Positions 9,550 through 18,940 are shown, counted from the first letter of the stretch. The stretch: 46,310 nt of DNA from Terriglobia bacterium (GCA_020073645.1 JAIQET010000031.1:1-46310), one strand, 5' to 3'. Translations and numbers: made by a program. Notes: generated by a model from the letters alone, not told the origin.

Positions 9550-10887
9550 ATGGAAGTCCGATTTTTGCTTCTCCGTTGTGTGGGCGTTCTGCTGGTTGCG
9601 GGGTTCGGGGTGATTCCGGGCACGGGACAATCGGTTCCGGGAGCTACCCCGGTTTCACCGCAGGACTTTCATTTCACCATCTCAACCGCACAGCCATGGA
9701 CTGATACCGGCGTGGACCTGGGTCCGGGAGAGGTGCTGGAGATCACGGCAAAGATGCCGCCATCTGCTACGGGCGGCTCTGCGGCAAGCTGCGATCCACA
9801 GGGCACAACTTCTTCCGCTCAAAGCAGCAACCTTCCTGTTCCCGGCGCGCCGCCCGGTGCGCTGATCGCGCGGTTCCAACCCGAAGGAAGCGCTTTGCTG
9901 GTGGGAAGTGGGAAGCAACTGAAGATGGACGCGTCAGGCCATCTTTATTTTGGGGTGAATGGGCAAGCGACGCCGCCCTGCGCAGGCGGTTTCTCGGTCA
10001 CAGTTCATCTCGTCTCGGCAGCGGCAGCCAGCACGCCTGAGGCTGAAAACGCCATGACCTCGTCTAAGGCGCAACCGCCCGCGCCCGGCCAGGCACAAAC
10101 GAGTCCGGCGAAGCCGCAAGATGTCAAGTCCAAGCTGGAAGCAGCGGCTCAGGTCTGGCTTGCCGGACAGTTTGGCAAGAACAGCGCCGCCCAGCCCAAT
10201 TCAGCCGCTGCTCCCGGCAACGCTGTGACCGCAGGCAACACTCCCGCCGCCAGCTCTGCTCCAGCGCTGAAGGTTTCGGATACTTCATTGGACGCGGCTT
10301 TGTCCAAAGATCTCGACAGCCTGCCGAGGCGGGTTCACGATCACTTCAATAATGCTGGGGACATGGTGAACTTTGTGATCGTAGGGTCGGAGCAGCAAGC
10401 GCAAAGCGCGCTCGCTGCAGCGGAGTGGCACGCGGCCGATCGCGACGACAAGCAAGCAGTGCTGAATGCGATCGTTCAAACCTATAAGAAAGAAGATTAC
10501 GTGGCAATGCCGATGAGCACGCTGTACCTGTTCGGGCGGCCGCAGGATTTTGGCTACGAGCAGGCGGAAGCCTACTCAGTCGTGGCCAGCCGTCATCATT
10601 TCCGCTTATGGAAGGCACCGTTTACCTGGAATGGCCAGACGGTGTGGGTCGGCGCGGGAACCCACGACATTGGTTTCGAAAAAGACCAGCGCAACGGGAA
10701 AGTCACCCACAAGATCGATCCCGCGGTGGATGGCGAGCGCGACAACATCGGCGCCAGCCTACAGAAGACGGGCAAAGTTAAGCGCATGACCTACTACCTG
10801 CCGCCAGACCCGGTGCAGGAGGCCAAGAACGCCACCGGTGGGGGATATCACTCGGATGGGCGGATGCTGGTGATTTTCCTGCAGTAG
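9550..10887 (+). CDS. secreted protein with LssY-like C-terminal domain
   Basis: The ATG at 9550 starts a signal peptide (FLLLRCVGVLLVAG then a cleavage region ending TGQ); the frame extends upstream to 9499, but this would run into the preceding gene without a signal. The protein is 445 residues. The N-terminal half contains a beta-rich domain and a low-complexity Ala/Pro/Gln/Ser linker. The C-terminal ~170 residues match the LssY C-terminal domain: VNFVIVGSEQQ, PMSTLYLFGRPQDFGYE, RHHFRLWKAPF and a GTHDIGFE segment. LssY domains occur in membrane or periplasmic proteins of unclear function. It closes the molybdenum hydroxylase operon, but a functional link is not evident. Confidence 0.85.
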   Translation: MEVRFLLLRCVGVLLVAGFGVIPGTGQSVPGATPVSPQDFHFTISTAQPWTDTGVDLGPGEVLEITAKMPPSATGGSAASCDPQGTTSSAQSSNLPVPGAPPGALIARFQPEGSALLVGSGKQLKMDASGHLYFGVNGQATPPCAGGFSVTVHLVSAAAASTPEAENAMTSSKAQPPAPGQAQTSPAKPQDVKSKLEAAAQVWLAGQFGKNSAAQPNSAAAPGNAVTAGNTPAASSAPALKVSDTSLDAALSKDLDSLPRRVHDHFNNAGDMVNFVIVGSEQQAQSALAAAEWHAADRDDKQAVLNAIVQTYKKEDYVAMPMSTLYLFGRPQDFGYEQAEAYSVVASRHHFRLWKAPFTWNGQTVWVGAGTHDIGFEKDQRNGKVTHKIDPAVDGERDNIGASLQKTGKVKRMTYYLPPDPVQEAKNATGGGYHSDGRMLVIFLQ

Positions 10888-10901
10888 TTTTTTCGAGAAG
10901 C

Positions 10902-10931
10902 AGTTCCCGGTTCTCGGTTCTCAGTTCTCAG
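10902..10931. repeat. heptamer array, RGTTCYC type, four units
   Basis: AGTTCCC, GGTTCTC, GGTTCTC, AGTTCTC follow each other with exact 7-bp spacing, plus AG of a fifth. The array fills the gap between convergent genes and encodes the last codons and stop of the kinase (10921). Confidence 0.85.
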
Positions 10932-13773
10932 ACTGGATCTTGGCGTATTCTGCCTTGGCTTCGCGGAGCAGGGGGATGTCCGGGTCGGCATCTTTCCAGA
11001 GCGCCAGGAAGTCCTGGTAAGCGATACGACTGCGGGCTCGATCCCCCTGGAGGGCATAGGCGCGGGCGAGGCCGAGTTGAGCAACAGGGACGATCGGGTC
11101 AAGCAGGGCAAAGGTACGTAGATCCAGAATTCTCTGGAATGCCTGGGCGGCTTCGGCACCCTTTCCCAGTTTCAAGTAGGCCAAGCCACGCACGTAGAGA
11201 ACGCCGGTGTTGGTGCGCGCGTAGACCATGGCTCCGTCCAGTTCGTCGATGACTTTGGCGGCATCGCCGCGATTCAGGTCCACGCCGGCTCTCACTAGGG
11301 GCACGGCCACGAATTGGACCAGGGTGTCATAAGGACGGCGACTGGAAACCTCATCCGCCAGCTTGAGTGACTGTTTCTCCTCCCCGAGGAAGGCCAAGAT
11401 GGAGGCAGCATTCAGGATGACGCTGGATGAATCAGACAACTTCAGGGCTTGTTGCGCATCGCTCAACGCCAGTTGCTTTTCTCCCACAATGGCTTCAAAC
11501 ACGCCGTCCTGGTTGTAGCCGCCGGCAACTCTATCTTTGAGATTCAATCGCTCGGCATCGTCTCTGAATTTCTTCCCCAGCTCGCGCATGAGTTGCAGCT
11601 GGCCTCGGCACGCGGCGACGGCCTCACGGGTGCCGGTGACGTTCATATCGCCATCCGGACCGGTGTTGGCGAGCTGTAGTTCTCGTTCGAAAGTGACAGG
11701 GTCATTCTGCGTCCAGGCAACGTCGGCCAGATAGACGTGAAGGCCGCCACCGCCCAGCTTGCGCTGGACGGCCTGATTGAGGGTTGACTTGGCCTCTTCC
11801 AGGCGGCCCAGACCGGCATAGGCCGTCGCCAAGGCGCTATAGCCGTTGACGGTGTCAGGATCCAATTCCACGGCCTGGCGGGAGTTGTCCAATGCGTTTT
11901 CGAACTGCCCCAGGGCAATGTAGATGAGGGAGACGTTGATGTAGGGAGTCGAATCCCGAGGATAGGTCTGCTTGTAAAGCTCGAGGGCGGTGATTCCCTT
12001 CTCCAACTGTCCGGAGTCGGCGTAGTAATGCGACATGATGTACAGCTTCTCGTGCTCGCTGGCACGGTCGCGCAGTTCAAAAGCCCTTTGGCGGTTTTCC
12101 TCCGCTGACTTCTCCTGGCCAAGGTTGTAGTAGACGGTCCCCATGCGGGCGTAGGCCATGGCAAAGTTAGGGTCGAGTTCCACAGCACGCTGGTAGAAGG
12201 GGAGAGCGGCGAGGTCTTCGCCGACCTGGTGTTTCGTGTCGCCCAGGGAAAGGGCTTTGAGCGCTTCCAATGATGAGGTGGTTGCTTCCGGCAGGGGTTT
12301 GTCATACTTCTGGACGGAGGCCAGTGACTCCCCCAGTTTTCTGCGCAGGCTGGAACCGGCCTTGTGCAGAGAACCCAGCACATCCTCTTTACTTCCCGCC
12401 TGGATATCTTCGCGCGCCAGGGACTCTCCCGTGGCCGCGTTCACGGCTTCCAGAGTAATCACATACTGGCTGCCCAAACTGGAGATCGAACCGCTCAGCA
12501 TCGCCTTGACCCCGTCGCGCAAACAAATCTCGCGGCCTACTTCGCTGGTAATGCGCTCATCGGGGGAGCGTCCCATGAATTGCAGGGTCTGTCGCACCTT
12601 CTGGTCGGGGAAGACGTTCAGGTAAGGCGATTGCCCGAGGTCGACGGCAATGGCTTTCTTGAGCGTGCCGTCAAAGACAGGGTCGGCGGTGGTGTTGACG
12701 AAGTCGGTGAGCAGGATGGCGTCTTTTTCGGTCAGGGCGCGGCCGCGCTTAACGAAGAACGTAAGCGCCAAGGCGGCGACGGCGAGAACGGCGACCGCGG
12801 CGATCGCGAAGTTGCGCAGGGTGTGCGAACGCCTCGAGCGAGCACTTGCGGAGACGCTACGCAGATTGCGGGAGGAACTGGTCACGGCCGCGATGGTCCC
12901 CGACTCGGTATCGCGCTTCAGGCGCTTGAGGTCGGCACGGACCTCGGCCGCGCTCTGGTAGCGCAAGTCGCGATCTTTTTCCAGCAGCTTGGTGAGGATG
13001 TCTTCCAGGTGCTGGGGAACGTCGGGATTGAGGCGCACCGGCGGAACCGGCGGGCGATTCAGGATGGCTTCGAAGATCACCGCGGAGGTATCGCCGCGGA
13101 AGGGGATGGAGCCGGTTGCCATCTCGTAGAGAACGGCACCGAAAGAGAACAGATCGGTGCGCGCGTCCAAGTCCTTGCCTCGTGCCTGTTCCGGAGACAT
13201 GTAGGCCACGGTGCCGACGGTGGAGCCGGGACTGGTCAGAAAATCCTGATCTACGGTGACTGCCGAGCCCAAAGTCACGCCGCCGAGAACCGCATCCGGC
13301 TTGAAGGCTTGCTTAGCCAAACCGAAGTCGAGCACCTTGGCCTGGCTGCGAGTAGTGATAAAGACGTTGGCAGGCTTGATATCGCGATGAATGATGCCCT
13401 TGGCATGGGCAGCCTCGAGCGCATCCGCGATCTGGATTGCCAGATCCAGCAGGCGGTCCATCTCCACGGGCTGGTGGCCGATGGACTGCTTCAGGGTCTG
13501 GCCTTCGAGCAGTTCCATGGCGATGAAGTAGCGGCCATCGGCCTGGGCGATTTCGTAGATGGTGCAGATGTTGGGATGATTGAGAGCAGAGGCGGCGCGG
13601 GCCTCACGCTGGAAACGTTCGAGTGCGCCCGGGTTCTTCTCCAGTTCCCCCGGCAGGAATTTCAGGGCAACGTGGCGCCCGAGATTCAAGTCTTCTGCGG
13701 CGTACACCACACCCATGCCCCCACCGCCGAGTTGATGCAGGATGCGGTAGTGGGAGATGGTTTCGCCGATCAT
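10921..13773 (-). CDS. membrane-bound serine/threonine protein kinase with TPR periplasmic region
   Basis: The 950-residue protein begins with a Hanks-type kinase domain (about 1-275): glycine loop [10 protein letters not shown], lysine in HVALKFL, catalytic [17 protein letters not shown] and MSPEQARG. One membrane segment follows near residue 320-345 ([19 protein letters not shown]). Next comes a domain with SPYLNVF and a [10 protein letters not shown] segment, similar to regions found after the membrane segment in other acidobacterial kinases, and then at least six TPR-like repeats (for example [18 protein letters not shown] helices). The kinase should be cytoplasmic and the TPRs periplasmic. 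Such kinases are numerous in Acidobacteriota and their targets are mostly unknown. The C-terminal codons and TGA come from the 7-bp array. Confidence 0.93.
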   Translation of the reverse strand: MIGETISHYRILHQLGGGGMGVVYAAEDLNLGRHVALKFLPGELEKNPGALERFQREARAASALNHPNICTIYEIAQADGRYFIAMELLEGQTLKQSIGHQPVEMDRLLDLAIQIADALEAAHAKGIIHRDIKPANVFITTRSQAKVLDFGLAKQAFKPDAVLGGVTLGSAVTVDQDFLTSPGSTVGTVAYMSPEQARGKDLDARTDLFSFGAVLYEMATGSIPFRGDTSAVIFEAILNRPPVPPVRLNPDVPQHLEDILTKLLEKDRDLRYQSAAEVRADLKRLKRDTESGTIAAVTSSSRNLRSVSASARSRRSHTLRNFAIAAVAVLAVAALALTFFVKRGRALTEKDAILLTDFVNTTADPVFDGTLKKAIAVDLGQSPYLNVFPDQKVRQTLQFMGRSPDERITSEVGREICLRDGVKAMLSGSISSLGSQYVITLEAVNAATGESLAREDIQAGSKEDVLGSLHKAGSSLRRKLGESLASVQKYDKPLPEATTSSLEALKALSLGDTKHQVGEDLAALPFYQRAVELDPNFAMAYARMGTVYYNLGQEKSAEENRQRAFELRDRASEHEKLYIMSHYYADSGQLEKGITALELYKQTYPRDSTPYINVSLIYIALGQFENALDNSRQAVELDPDTVNGYSALATAYAGLGRLEEAKSTLNQAVQRKLGGGGLHVYLADVAWTQNDPVTFERELQLANTGPDGDMNVTGTREAVAACRGQLQLMRELGKKFRDDAERLNLKDRVAGGYNQDGVFEAIVGEKQLALSDAQQALKLSDSSSVILNAASILAFLGEEKQSLKLADEVSSRRPYDTLVQFVAVPLVRAGVDLNRGDAAKVIDELDGAMVYARTNTGVLYVRGLAYLKLGKGAEAAQAFQRILDLRTFALLDPIVPVAQLGLARAYALQGDRARSRIAYQDFLALWKDADPDIPLLREAKAEYAKIQSEN

Positions 13774-13858
13774 CGGACGAGTTGCTCCTGGGGATGGATT
13801 CGATGGTAGGCTGCACCTGCAATCAAGTCAACGCGGGGTAAGCGGTGCGGGAGCGGGC

Positions 13859-14716
13859 TTACTGCGGCTTGGGTGCGATGCCGACTGTGGCTTTCAGCGT
13901 GATGTGCTCAACCTTGGCATTTTCCGTGAGCCGCAGGATCTCGAGATCGACTACGTCGCCAGGCCTGTGAGACTTGATTACCTGCTGCAACATAGCGGCG
14001 CTGTCAATGTTTTGCCCGCTGGCACCAACGATCAGATCATGCAACAGCACTCCGGCCTGTTGCGCTGGACCACTCTGGGCAAGGCTCACGACCAGAGCGC
14101 CTGAGATGTCGCTCAGGCCGAAGCCGGCGGCATCGTCCGCGTTGAGGTCAGACACTTCCAGACCGAGGGTTGGGCTGGGTTGGTCGGGGGCCGGCTTCTC
14201 CGCCTGCAACAAGGTGAAACTGGCCTCGATTTGCACCAGCGTGTCCTGAACCTTGGGCAACTCACTTTTTGGAGCGCCGGTGACCAGCACGTAGGCAGTG
14301 TTGTTCGAACTCACGCCAGACAGCTTGAGCATGGCCGGCAGACCTTGCGCGTTTTCTCCGGAAAAGGAAACTGTAGTGCCCTTCAGTCCCGCCAAGGTCG
14401 ATTCTACGTGGCCGAGGGATTCGAAGCGCTTCCACTTCTTTCCCATTTTCTGGCCGAGCTCCTCAACCAGGGCGGCGGCATCGGGGTTGTGAGCGAAGAG
14501 CAGGACGCTGGCGTAGGAGTCGCCACGAACAATCTGCACGCTGTCGCCGAGTGGGCGTATCTTCCAGCCTGCGGGAACCACGATGGTGAAACGGTTTGCG
14601 GGGTCACGATAGGTGAGGGCCGACGGCTCAGACGCATGTGCCAGAGTCGCAGTCAGAAACAGACAAGTGGCGACCAAGGCGATGACCCAGGTTGTAGGAG
14701 TTCTCACGTGATCCAT
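13859..14716 (-). CDS. secreted protein with C-terminal PDZ domain
   Basis: The preferred start is ATG 14716, with GAAGG five bases upstream and a signal peptide right after it (TTWVIALVATCLFLTATLAHA); the frame stays open to 15004 but that part crosses a repeat and is unlikely to be translated. The mature ~260-residue protein begins with a domain resembling PsbP/DUF1795-like folds (YRDPANRFTIVVPAGWKI). It ends with a PDZ domain (about residues 190-280; GALVVSLAQSGPAQQAGVLLHDLIVGASG and RPGDVVDLEILR read as the carboxylate loop and core). No protease triad is present, so it is probably a periplasmic binding or scaffold protein. It follows the kinase's start region on the same strand, 85 bp upstream. 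Confidence 0.82.
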   Translation of the reverse strand: MDHVRTPTTWVIALVATCLFLTATLAHASEPSALTYRDPANRFTIVVPAGWKIRPLGDSVQIVRGDSYASVLLFAHNPDAAALVEELGQKMGKKWKRFESLGHVESTLAGLKGTTVSFSGENAQGLPAMLKLSGVSSNNTAYVLVTGAPKSELPKVQDTLVQIEASFTLLQAEKPAPDQPSPTLGLEVSDLNADDAAGFGLSDISGALVVSLAQSGPAQQAGVLLHDLIVGASGQNIDSAAMLQQVIKSHRPGDVVDLEILRLTENAKVEHITLKATVGIAPKPQ

Positions 14717-14753
14717 TTTCCTTCTCGACAAGAACAGTGTAATGCACGCGGAT

Positions 14754-14800
14754 GCGGGGGCGAGACGCCCCCGCGACAGCCGGCGGGACGCCGGCGCTAC
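14754..14800 (+). repeat. dispersed double-hairpin element, copy 1
   Basis: Two adjacent perfect hairpins: GCGGGGGCG-AGA-CGCCCCCGC (14754-14774) and GCCGGCG-GGA-CGCCGGC (14779-14795), joined by GACA and followed by GCTAC. The same element recurs at 27500-27546 and, altered, at 24072-24140, all in the same orientation. Confidence 0.85.
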
Positions 14801-14881
14801 ATTTATAGGCCACAGCGGCTCTTCCCTCCAGGGCGCTGGTTGGAGGACAATAGGTGCAGACTTTCCTGGGTGAGGTGCAGT

Positions 14882-15547
14882 ATGCATGGTCGCGGGTTGG
14901 CATTGATTGGCGTGGGCGTTCTGGCATTCACTACTTCCCTTTGCGCTCAGCAGATTCGCGGTGACTACGTGGAAACGCGGAGCGCGGATGTTTACACCGG
15001 ACAATGTTTCGCCAATGGCGAAGTGAACCTAGTGGGCAATGAAGCGATCCTGGCGTGGCACGTGCAGAGCGGAAGCTGGGATGGCGTGCCGCTGGCCGGG
15101 CTGACGGTGGCGGCGGCGGTCCGCGCGAGTGGAACTTTGGGTGATCCTTACGAGAATCCCTATCCGGCGCATGCCGTCCTGATCGTGGACGAGCAGGCGA
15201 ATTCGCAACAGCGCGCTGCCCTGGTCGCCTTTGCGCAGCAGATGGGAGGCGAGCTTCTGGGTCACGTCAAGCAGGTGATTTCCGCACCGATGGAACTGGT
15301 GGTCAACCACGAGCAGCACGGTATGGCCTGGCTGCGTGCCGGAGAATTCGCCATTGTGCAAACTCGCGGCATCAACGACAAGGACCACCTTTGTGGCAAC
15401 GAAGTGACCTACTATCCGCCATTGACCGAGTTAGCCCATTCGATGCCCGCCGTGGCCCTGACGGATTCGTACCAGGGGCCGGGGTTGGGGGTGGACTGGG
15501 AGTCGCACGGAAAGCGGAGCGCGTTCGTGGGCACGTTCGCGCGCTAG
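14882..15547 (+). CDS. DUF1326 domain protein, exported
   Basis: The start at 14882 is preceded by GAGG at a normal distance and begins a signal peptide (ALIGVGVLAFTTSLCAQ). The frame is open far upstream, but that part is antisense to the PDZ gene and lacks a signal. The 221-residue protein follows the DUF1326 pattern: DYVETRSADVYTGQCFANGEVN at the start, then ILAWHVQSGSWDGVPLAGL and a long beta-rich body. The biochemical role of DUF1326 is not known. It is divergent from the PDZ gene, and the repeat element lies between them. Confidence 0.85.
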   Translation: MHGRGLALIGVGVLAFTTSLCAQQIRGDYVETRSADVYTGQCFANGEVNLVGNEAILAWHVQSGSWDGVPLAGLTVAAAVRASGTLGDPYENPYPAHAVLIVDEQANSQQRAALVAFAQQMGGELLGHVKQVISAPMELVVNHEQHGMAWLRAGEFAIVQTRGINDKDHLCGNEVTYYPPLTELAHSMPAVALTDSYQGPGLGVDWESHGKRSAFVGTFAR

Positions 15548-15556
15548 ATTTACCAG

Positions 15557-15973
15557 CTAGGGCTTTTCTGGCACCGGCGACGTGCGGTTCATTAGTTCGT
15601 TGCGCAGCGCCCGCACAAACGACTCGCCGGACATAGCCAGCTTGCATTCCAGGCGCTGGGTGCAATCGCAATCGCTACAGGCCCAGGGCTCCGCGCCGCT
15701 CTGGTCGCGGCAGCGGCGACGATCATGCGCATCCTGCACGCGTGCAAGCTCAAAATACTGCTCCCAGTAGGGCCGCTCTTCCTGCAAGGGGGTTGGGCAG
15801 TAGCAGACCTCGACCCATCGGGCAGTCTGATCGGCATAAAGCCGGGCGTCCTGCATGTTTCGCAGGTATTCGCCTTCCGCGACCGAGCCCTTACCCAGAG
15901 TTTGATTGTCGAGGGCCTGGAGGAGGGACTGTTCGCGACCGGGCTTAACACGGGCCCTCACCAGATATCTCAT
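15557..15973 (-). CDS. hypothetical cysteine-rich protein
   Basis: This 138-residue protein has no signal or membrane segment. Its N-terminus MRYLVRARVKPGRE looks like a small alpha/beta (ferredoxin-fold-like) strand-helix start. Seven cysteines are concentrated in motifs: CYC (57, 59), C88, CSDCDC (99, 102, 104) and C110, a pattern suited to zinc or another metal. The ATG starts cleanly in the gap shared with the divergent gene at 16070. The stop lies ten bases from the convergent DUF1326 gene. I do not recognise the family. It may bind a metal ion; no role is proposed. Confidence 0.7.
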   Translation of the reverse strand: MRYLVRARVKPGREQSLLQALDNQTLGKGSVAEGEYLRNMQDARLYADQTARWVEVCYCPTPLQEERPYWEQYFELARVQDAHDRRRCRDQSGAEPWACSDCDCTQRLECKLAMSGESFVRALRNELMNRTSPVPEKP

Positions 15974-16069
15974 GGCGTCTTATTTTAGCGCCCTGCCCGC
16001 CCTCTGATATTCTCTTGGTCTTCCGACTGACCGTGTCGCGGGATCGGTGCGCCGTCGCAGGAGGTAAAG

Positions 16070-16726
16070 ATGCGCAAATGCCTGGCTATTTTCCTGTTGC
16101 TGTGTGGTGCTCCCTTGATTGGTTTGGCGCAGGGGGGCAAGGTCGAAACCCTCGGGCCGGCGACGGATTCGAGTATTCAGGAAGCTGTAAGACAAGTGCT
16201 GGAACCTAAAGGGAGTCGCGTCGTGCTGGACGACGGCACGACGGCCTGCGAAATCTGGTTGCGCAAGAGTGTGCCCGGGGCAGCGAAAAAGAACTCGTCC
16301 GACGCCCTTTATGGGCAACTGGCGGAATCTACTCTGGTGGGCGTGATTTCATTTCCTCAGGCCACGACCGATTACCGTGGCGAGGCGGTGAAGGCCGGGG
16401 CCTATACGTTGCGCTACGAACTGATGCCCAATGATGGCAACCATCTGGGAGTGGCGCCCAATCGCGATTTTCTGCTGCTGGTTCCGGCTGCTTCCGATGC
16501 GGACCCGGGCGCGACGTTCAAGTTTGAGGAACTGGTGAACTTGAGCCGGAAGGCGACAGGCACGCGGCACCCAGGACCGCTGAGCCTGGTGCAGGCGGGA
16601 GGCGGCGGCGCTCCGGCCGTGTCCAAAGACGAGGAAGAACACTGGGTCTTTAGCGCGAGTCTTAAACTCGCGTCGGGAGAAGATTTGCCCTTTTCGCTGG
16701 TGGTGAAAGGCACAGCGCCGCAGTAA
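16070..16726 (+). CDS. secreted protein of unknown function
   Basis: A near-perfect SD (AGGAGGT, five bases before ATG) and a signal peptide (LAIFLLLCGAPLIGLAQ) define the start. The mature ~200-residue protein is beta-rich. The stretch GEAVKAGAYTLRYELMPNDG followed by FLLLVP recalls the core of DUF2911-type proteins, but the match is too weak to assign. A central glycine/alanine turn (QAGGGGAPAV) separates the last strands. It is convergent with the next gene, only ten bases away. Confidence 0.72.
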   Translation: MRKCLAIFLLLCGAPLIGLAQGGKVETLGPATDSSIQEAVRQVLEPKGSRVVLDDGTTACEIWLRKSVPGAAKKNSSDALYGQLAESTLVGVISFPQATTDYRGEAVKAGAYTLRYELMPNDGNHLGVAPNRDFLLLVPAASDADPGATFKFEELVNLSRKATGTRHPGPLSLVQAGGGGAPAVSKDEEEHWVFSASLKLASGEDLPFSLVVKGTAPQ

Positions 16727-16736
16727 GAAAGATGAT

Positions 16737-17783
16737 TCAGTGTAGCCAGTGCCGCGCTGCTGCAACGATGCCCGCTAGAAGGAGTGCTCCAATCCAATAC
16801 TTGCCTGACAGCCACCACCCCCGCTGATCTTGCGCGGAGGCGTAGTCCGAGAGGAACCCTGGGGCTTCCTGCTGAGTGGGAGCGGCCTCGATCTCTCCGT
16901 CAGCAGTCTTAGCCGCCTCGCAATCCAGACAGAGCGTGCGGCCTTGCGAAACCGGGAATCCGCAGGCGGCACACTTGTGAATGCTGCCAGGTTCGCCGAG
17001 GAGAACGACCGGGGGAGGAGCCACTTCGGCCGGAGGCGGTTCCAGGAGAGTCGGCTGCAATGCAGGTTCGGTGATTTCGGTGGGAGGCACCGGGCTTTCG
17101 TCAAGGCGCGGCAACTCGACGGGAACCAGTTGCGGCTCATGGTCCGAGAGAAGGATGTCCTCTTCGTCCTGGCCGGTGATGTGCTCCTGGGCTTGTTTTA
17201 CGGCTTCCACCTGTTCTACGGCGGTCTGAATCATCTCCGCTATGCGCTGCAGCGCGGTAATGTCGCGTTCCTCGAAAGCGTAGGCCTTACCGGAGAACAG
17301 TTCGAAGACCCCAATGACTTCCTGCTCGCGCATGAGTGGCATGACCACCACAGAAGCGATCCCCAGGGCCCGGCAGCTTTCGCGATTGACGCGGGTGTCG
17401 GTTTCGGCGTCATCGCAACGCAGGATCTGCTGAGTTCGAACGCTCTCGCCGGAAAGCCCGGAGTTCACTTGCAGGTGGGCACCCAATTCCGGCGCGGAAG
17501 CGCCGGCACTGGCGCGGCAAATCATGTGCGCGCCCTCGCGCAGCGCGATGGCCGCGCCGGATGCGCCGGTGATGTATTGTGCGCGCTCGGCCAGCAACTG
17601 CAGAGCCGCCCGCAAGTCACGCTGGGCCATTTCGGCCAGCGACTTTCCACCATCGTCGCCGGGAAAACGCAGAGGCTCGCGCGACAGCGGCGTCGCAGCA
17701 GCCGGTTCGCCTGGCTGGTGCGAGGGAACTGATTCCGGTGAAGGCGGGGAGCAGTTCAGGCTTAGGATGGGCTGGCGATTCAT
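16737..17783 (-). CDS. GAF-domain sensor protein with zinc ribbon and C-terminal membrane anchor
   Basis: With ATG 17783 the protein has 348 residues. A GAF domain spans about residues 60-200 (LLAERAQYITGASGAAIALREG, VVMPLMREQEVIGVFELFS, ALQRIAEMIQTAVEQ). A proline-rich linker follows, then a zinc-ribbon-like pair HKCAACGFPVSQGRTLCLDCE, and a single C-terminal membrane segment (YWIGALLLAGIVAAARHW) ending two residues before the stop. This implies a cytoplasmic GAF domain tethered to the membrane by its tail. The frame continues to 17894, but a -10 box at 17814-17819 would exclude the longer start. No output domain is attached, so its partner is unknown. Confidence 0.82.
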   Translation of the reverse strand: MNRQPILSLNCSPPSPESVPSHQPGEPAAATPLSREPLRFPGDDGGKSLAEMAQRDLRAALQLLAERAQYITGASGAAIALREGAHMICRASAGASAPELGAHLQVNSGLSGESVRTQQILRCDDAETDTRVNRESCRALGIASVVVMPLMREQEVIGVFELFSGKAYAFEERDITALQRIAEMIQTAVEQVEAVKQAQEHITGQDEEDILLSDHEPQLVPVELPRLDESPVPPTEITEPALQPTLLEPPPAEVAPPPVVLLGEPGSIHKCAACGFPVSQGRTLCLDCEAAKTADGEIEAAPTQQEAPGFLSDYASAQDQRGWWLSGKYWIGALLLAGIVAAARHWLH

Positions 17784-17813
17784 GCAGAAATCCTGAAAAC
17801 GCTCCTCCACAAG

Positions 17814-17819
17814 ATTATA
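17814..17819 (-). promoter_or_regulatory. perfect -10 hexamer for the GAF gene
   Basis: ATTATA on the plus strand is TATAAT on the minus strand, 30 bases before the ATG at 17783. A start near 17807 would give a leader of about 24 nt. No good -35 is present at 16-18 bp. Confidence 0.45.
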
Positions 17820-17865
17820 AGGTTGCGATGGACGGAGTTTGGCGCACGAATTGGAGCCTGTCAAC

Positions 17866-17887
17866 GATAAACGACCTCCAAGGTCGT
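17866..17887 (-). terminator. weak hairpin terminator after the formamidase gene
   Basis: ACGACCT (17871-17877) and AGGTCGT (17881-17887) form a 7-bp stem with a three-base loop. On the minus strand it is followed by TTTATCGTT, a short U-rich tail, 26 bases after the formamidase stop. Confidence 0.4.
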
Positions 17888-17912
17888 ACACCAAAGGTCA
17901 TAGAAGAGGGGC

Positions 17913-18921
17913 TCATTTCCTTCTGGCTGGTAAGTAGCTCTTCTGGATGGATGCCACCACCACATAGTTGGGGTCCACCATTTCGTTGAGATGAATTTTC
18001 GCCACCTTGGAAAGCAACTCGTAGGCATCCATTTCCGAGAGGCCGTAGTCCTGGTGAATCCAGCCCACCAGTTCGGTGAAGGCAATGCGCAGACAATCAT
18101 CGAGCGGACGATAAGCACCCACGGTCATGATGGCGTCCTGATTTTCGAACCGCGGCCAGTTGATCTTCTGACCCTTGAGGAGGCTCACCTGCAGCCGGGC
18201 ACGCAGCGGGACTTCGATGGCCGTGCCTGCGACCTCGCCATCCCCCATGGCGGCGTGGCCGTCTCCCATGTAAAGCAGAGCACCGGGGACATTCACCGGG
18301 AAATAGATTGTGTTTCCCACGCTGGCTTCGGGGGAGTCCATGTTGCCACCGAATTCAGCCGGAACAATGGAGCTGCGCGCTTCGCCTCCTGCTGGAGCGA
18401 CGCCGATACAACCGAAAAACGGATGCAGCGGAATTTTGACGGAGAAATTCGAGCCCAGCGCTTTGAAGGTAGCGGTGTTGGTGGTGTGGTCGATGGGGTA
18501 AAACCAAATCTTTTCCGGCAGCGGGGGACCGAGCATGGGGGTGTAGTTGGTTGAGTTAAGCGCACCGAAGCCCGGACCAAAGGCTCCCACGCCCTGGTTG
18601 CTGTCGACTCCGAGATCGAGAACTTTGACGGCGAGCGTGTCCCCGGGTTCGGCGCCCTCGATGTAGAAAGGACCCGTGAGCGGGTTGTCGCCTTTCACCA
18701 TGCTCAAAGTGTCGCCGGGCTTCTGGAGAGCATTGGCCAAAGGCGTCGAGGGTATTGGTCTCGAGGATGTCGCCCGGCTTCAGTCGCAACACGGGCTGTG
18801 CTGGACCGTAGACGTATTTCACATCATTGAGGGTGGCGTGATACTTCACGACACTTGTTTGAGCGCCCGCGGCAAGGCCGAGAGAGACGATGGAAAACAC
18901 GAATGCGGTGATGTTCTTCAT
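17913..18921 (-). pseudogene. secreted acetamidase/formamidase family protein with an apparent frameshift
   Basis: The ATG at 18921 begins a signal peptide (ITAFVFSIVSLGLAAGAQ) and then family sequence up to GDILETNTLDAF (about residue 58). The rest, starting near 18740 in another frame, is the remainder of the family: ALQKPGDTLSMVKGDNPLTG, GPFYIEGAEPGDTLAVKVL, SNQGVG, WFYPID and GDGHAAMGDGEVAGTAIEV. Removing one base from TTTGGCC at 18735-18741 joins the frames as LDAFGNALQKPGD, so it looks like a single-base insertion. It would otherwise be a full-length ~335-residue amidase that releases ammonia from short amides. A real mutation or a sequencing error are both possible. It lies 19 bases after chrA in the same direction. 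Confidence 0.85.
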
Positions 18922-18940
18922 GGGGAGTGCCTTCTTCTTC

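Noticed and set aside
12364..13809. 481-codon open frame on the plus strand opposite the kinase
   Set aside because: Antisense to the conserved kinase domain; the sequence has no family resemblance and starts in the middle of the TPR kinase.
14180..14881. N-terminal extension of the DUF1326 frame
   Set aside because: The open frame upstream of 14882 is antisense to the PDZ gene and crosses the double-hairpin element; the signal peptide and SD fit 14882.
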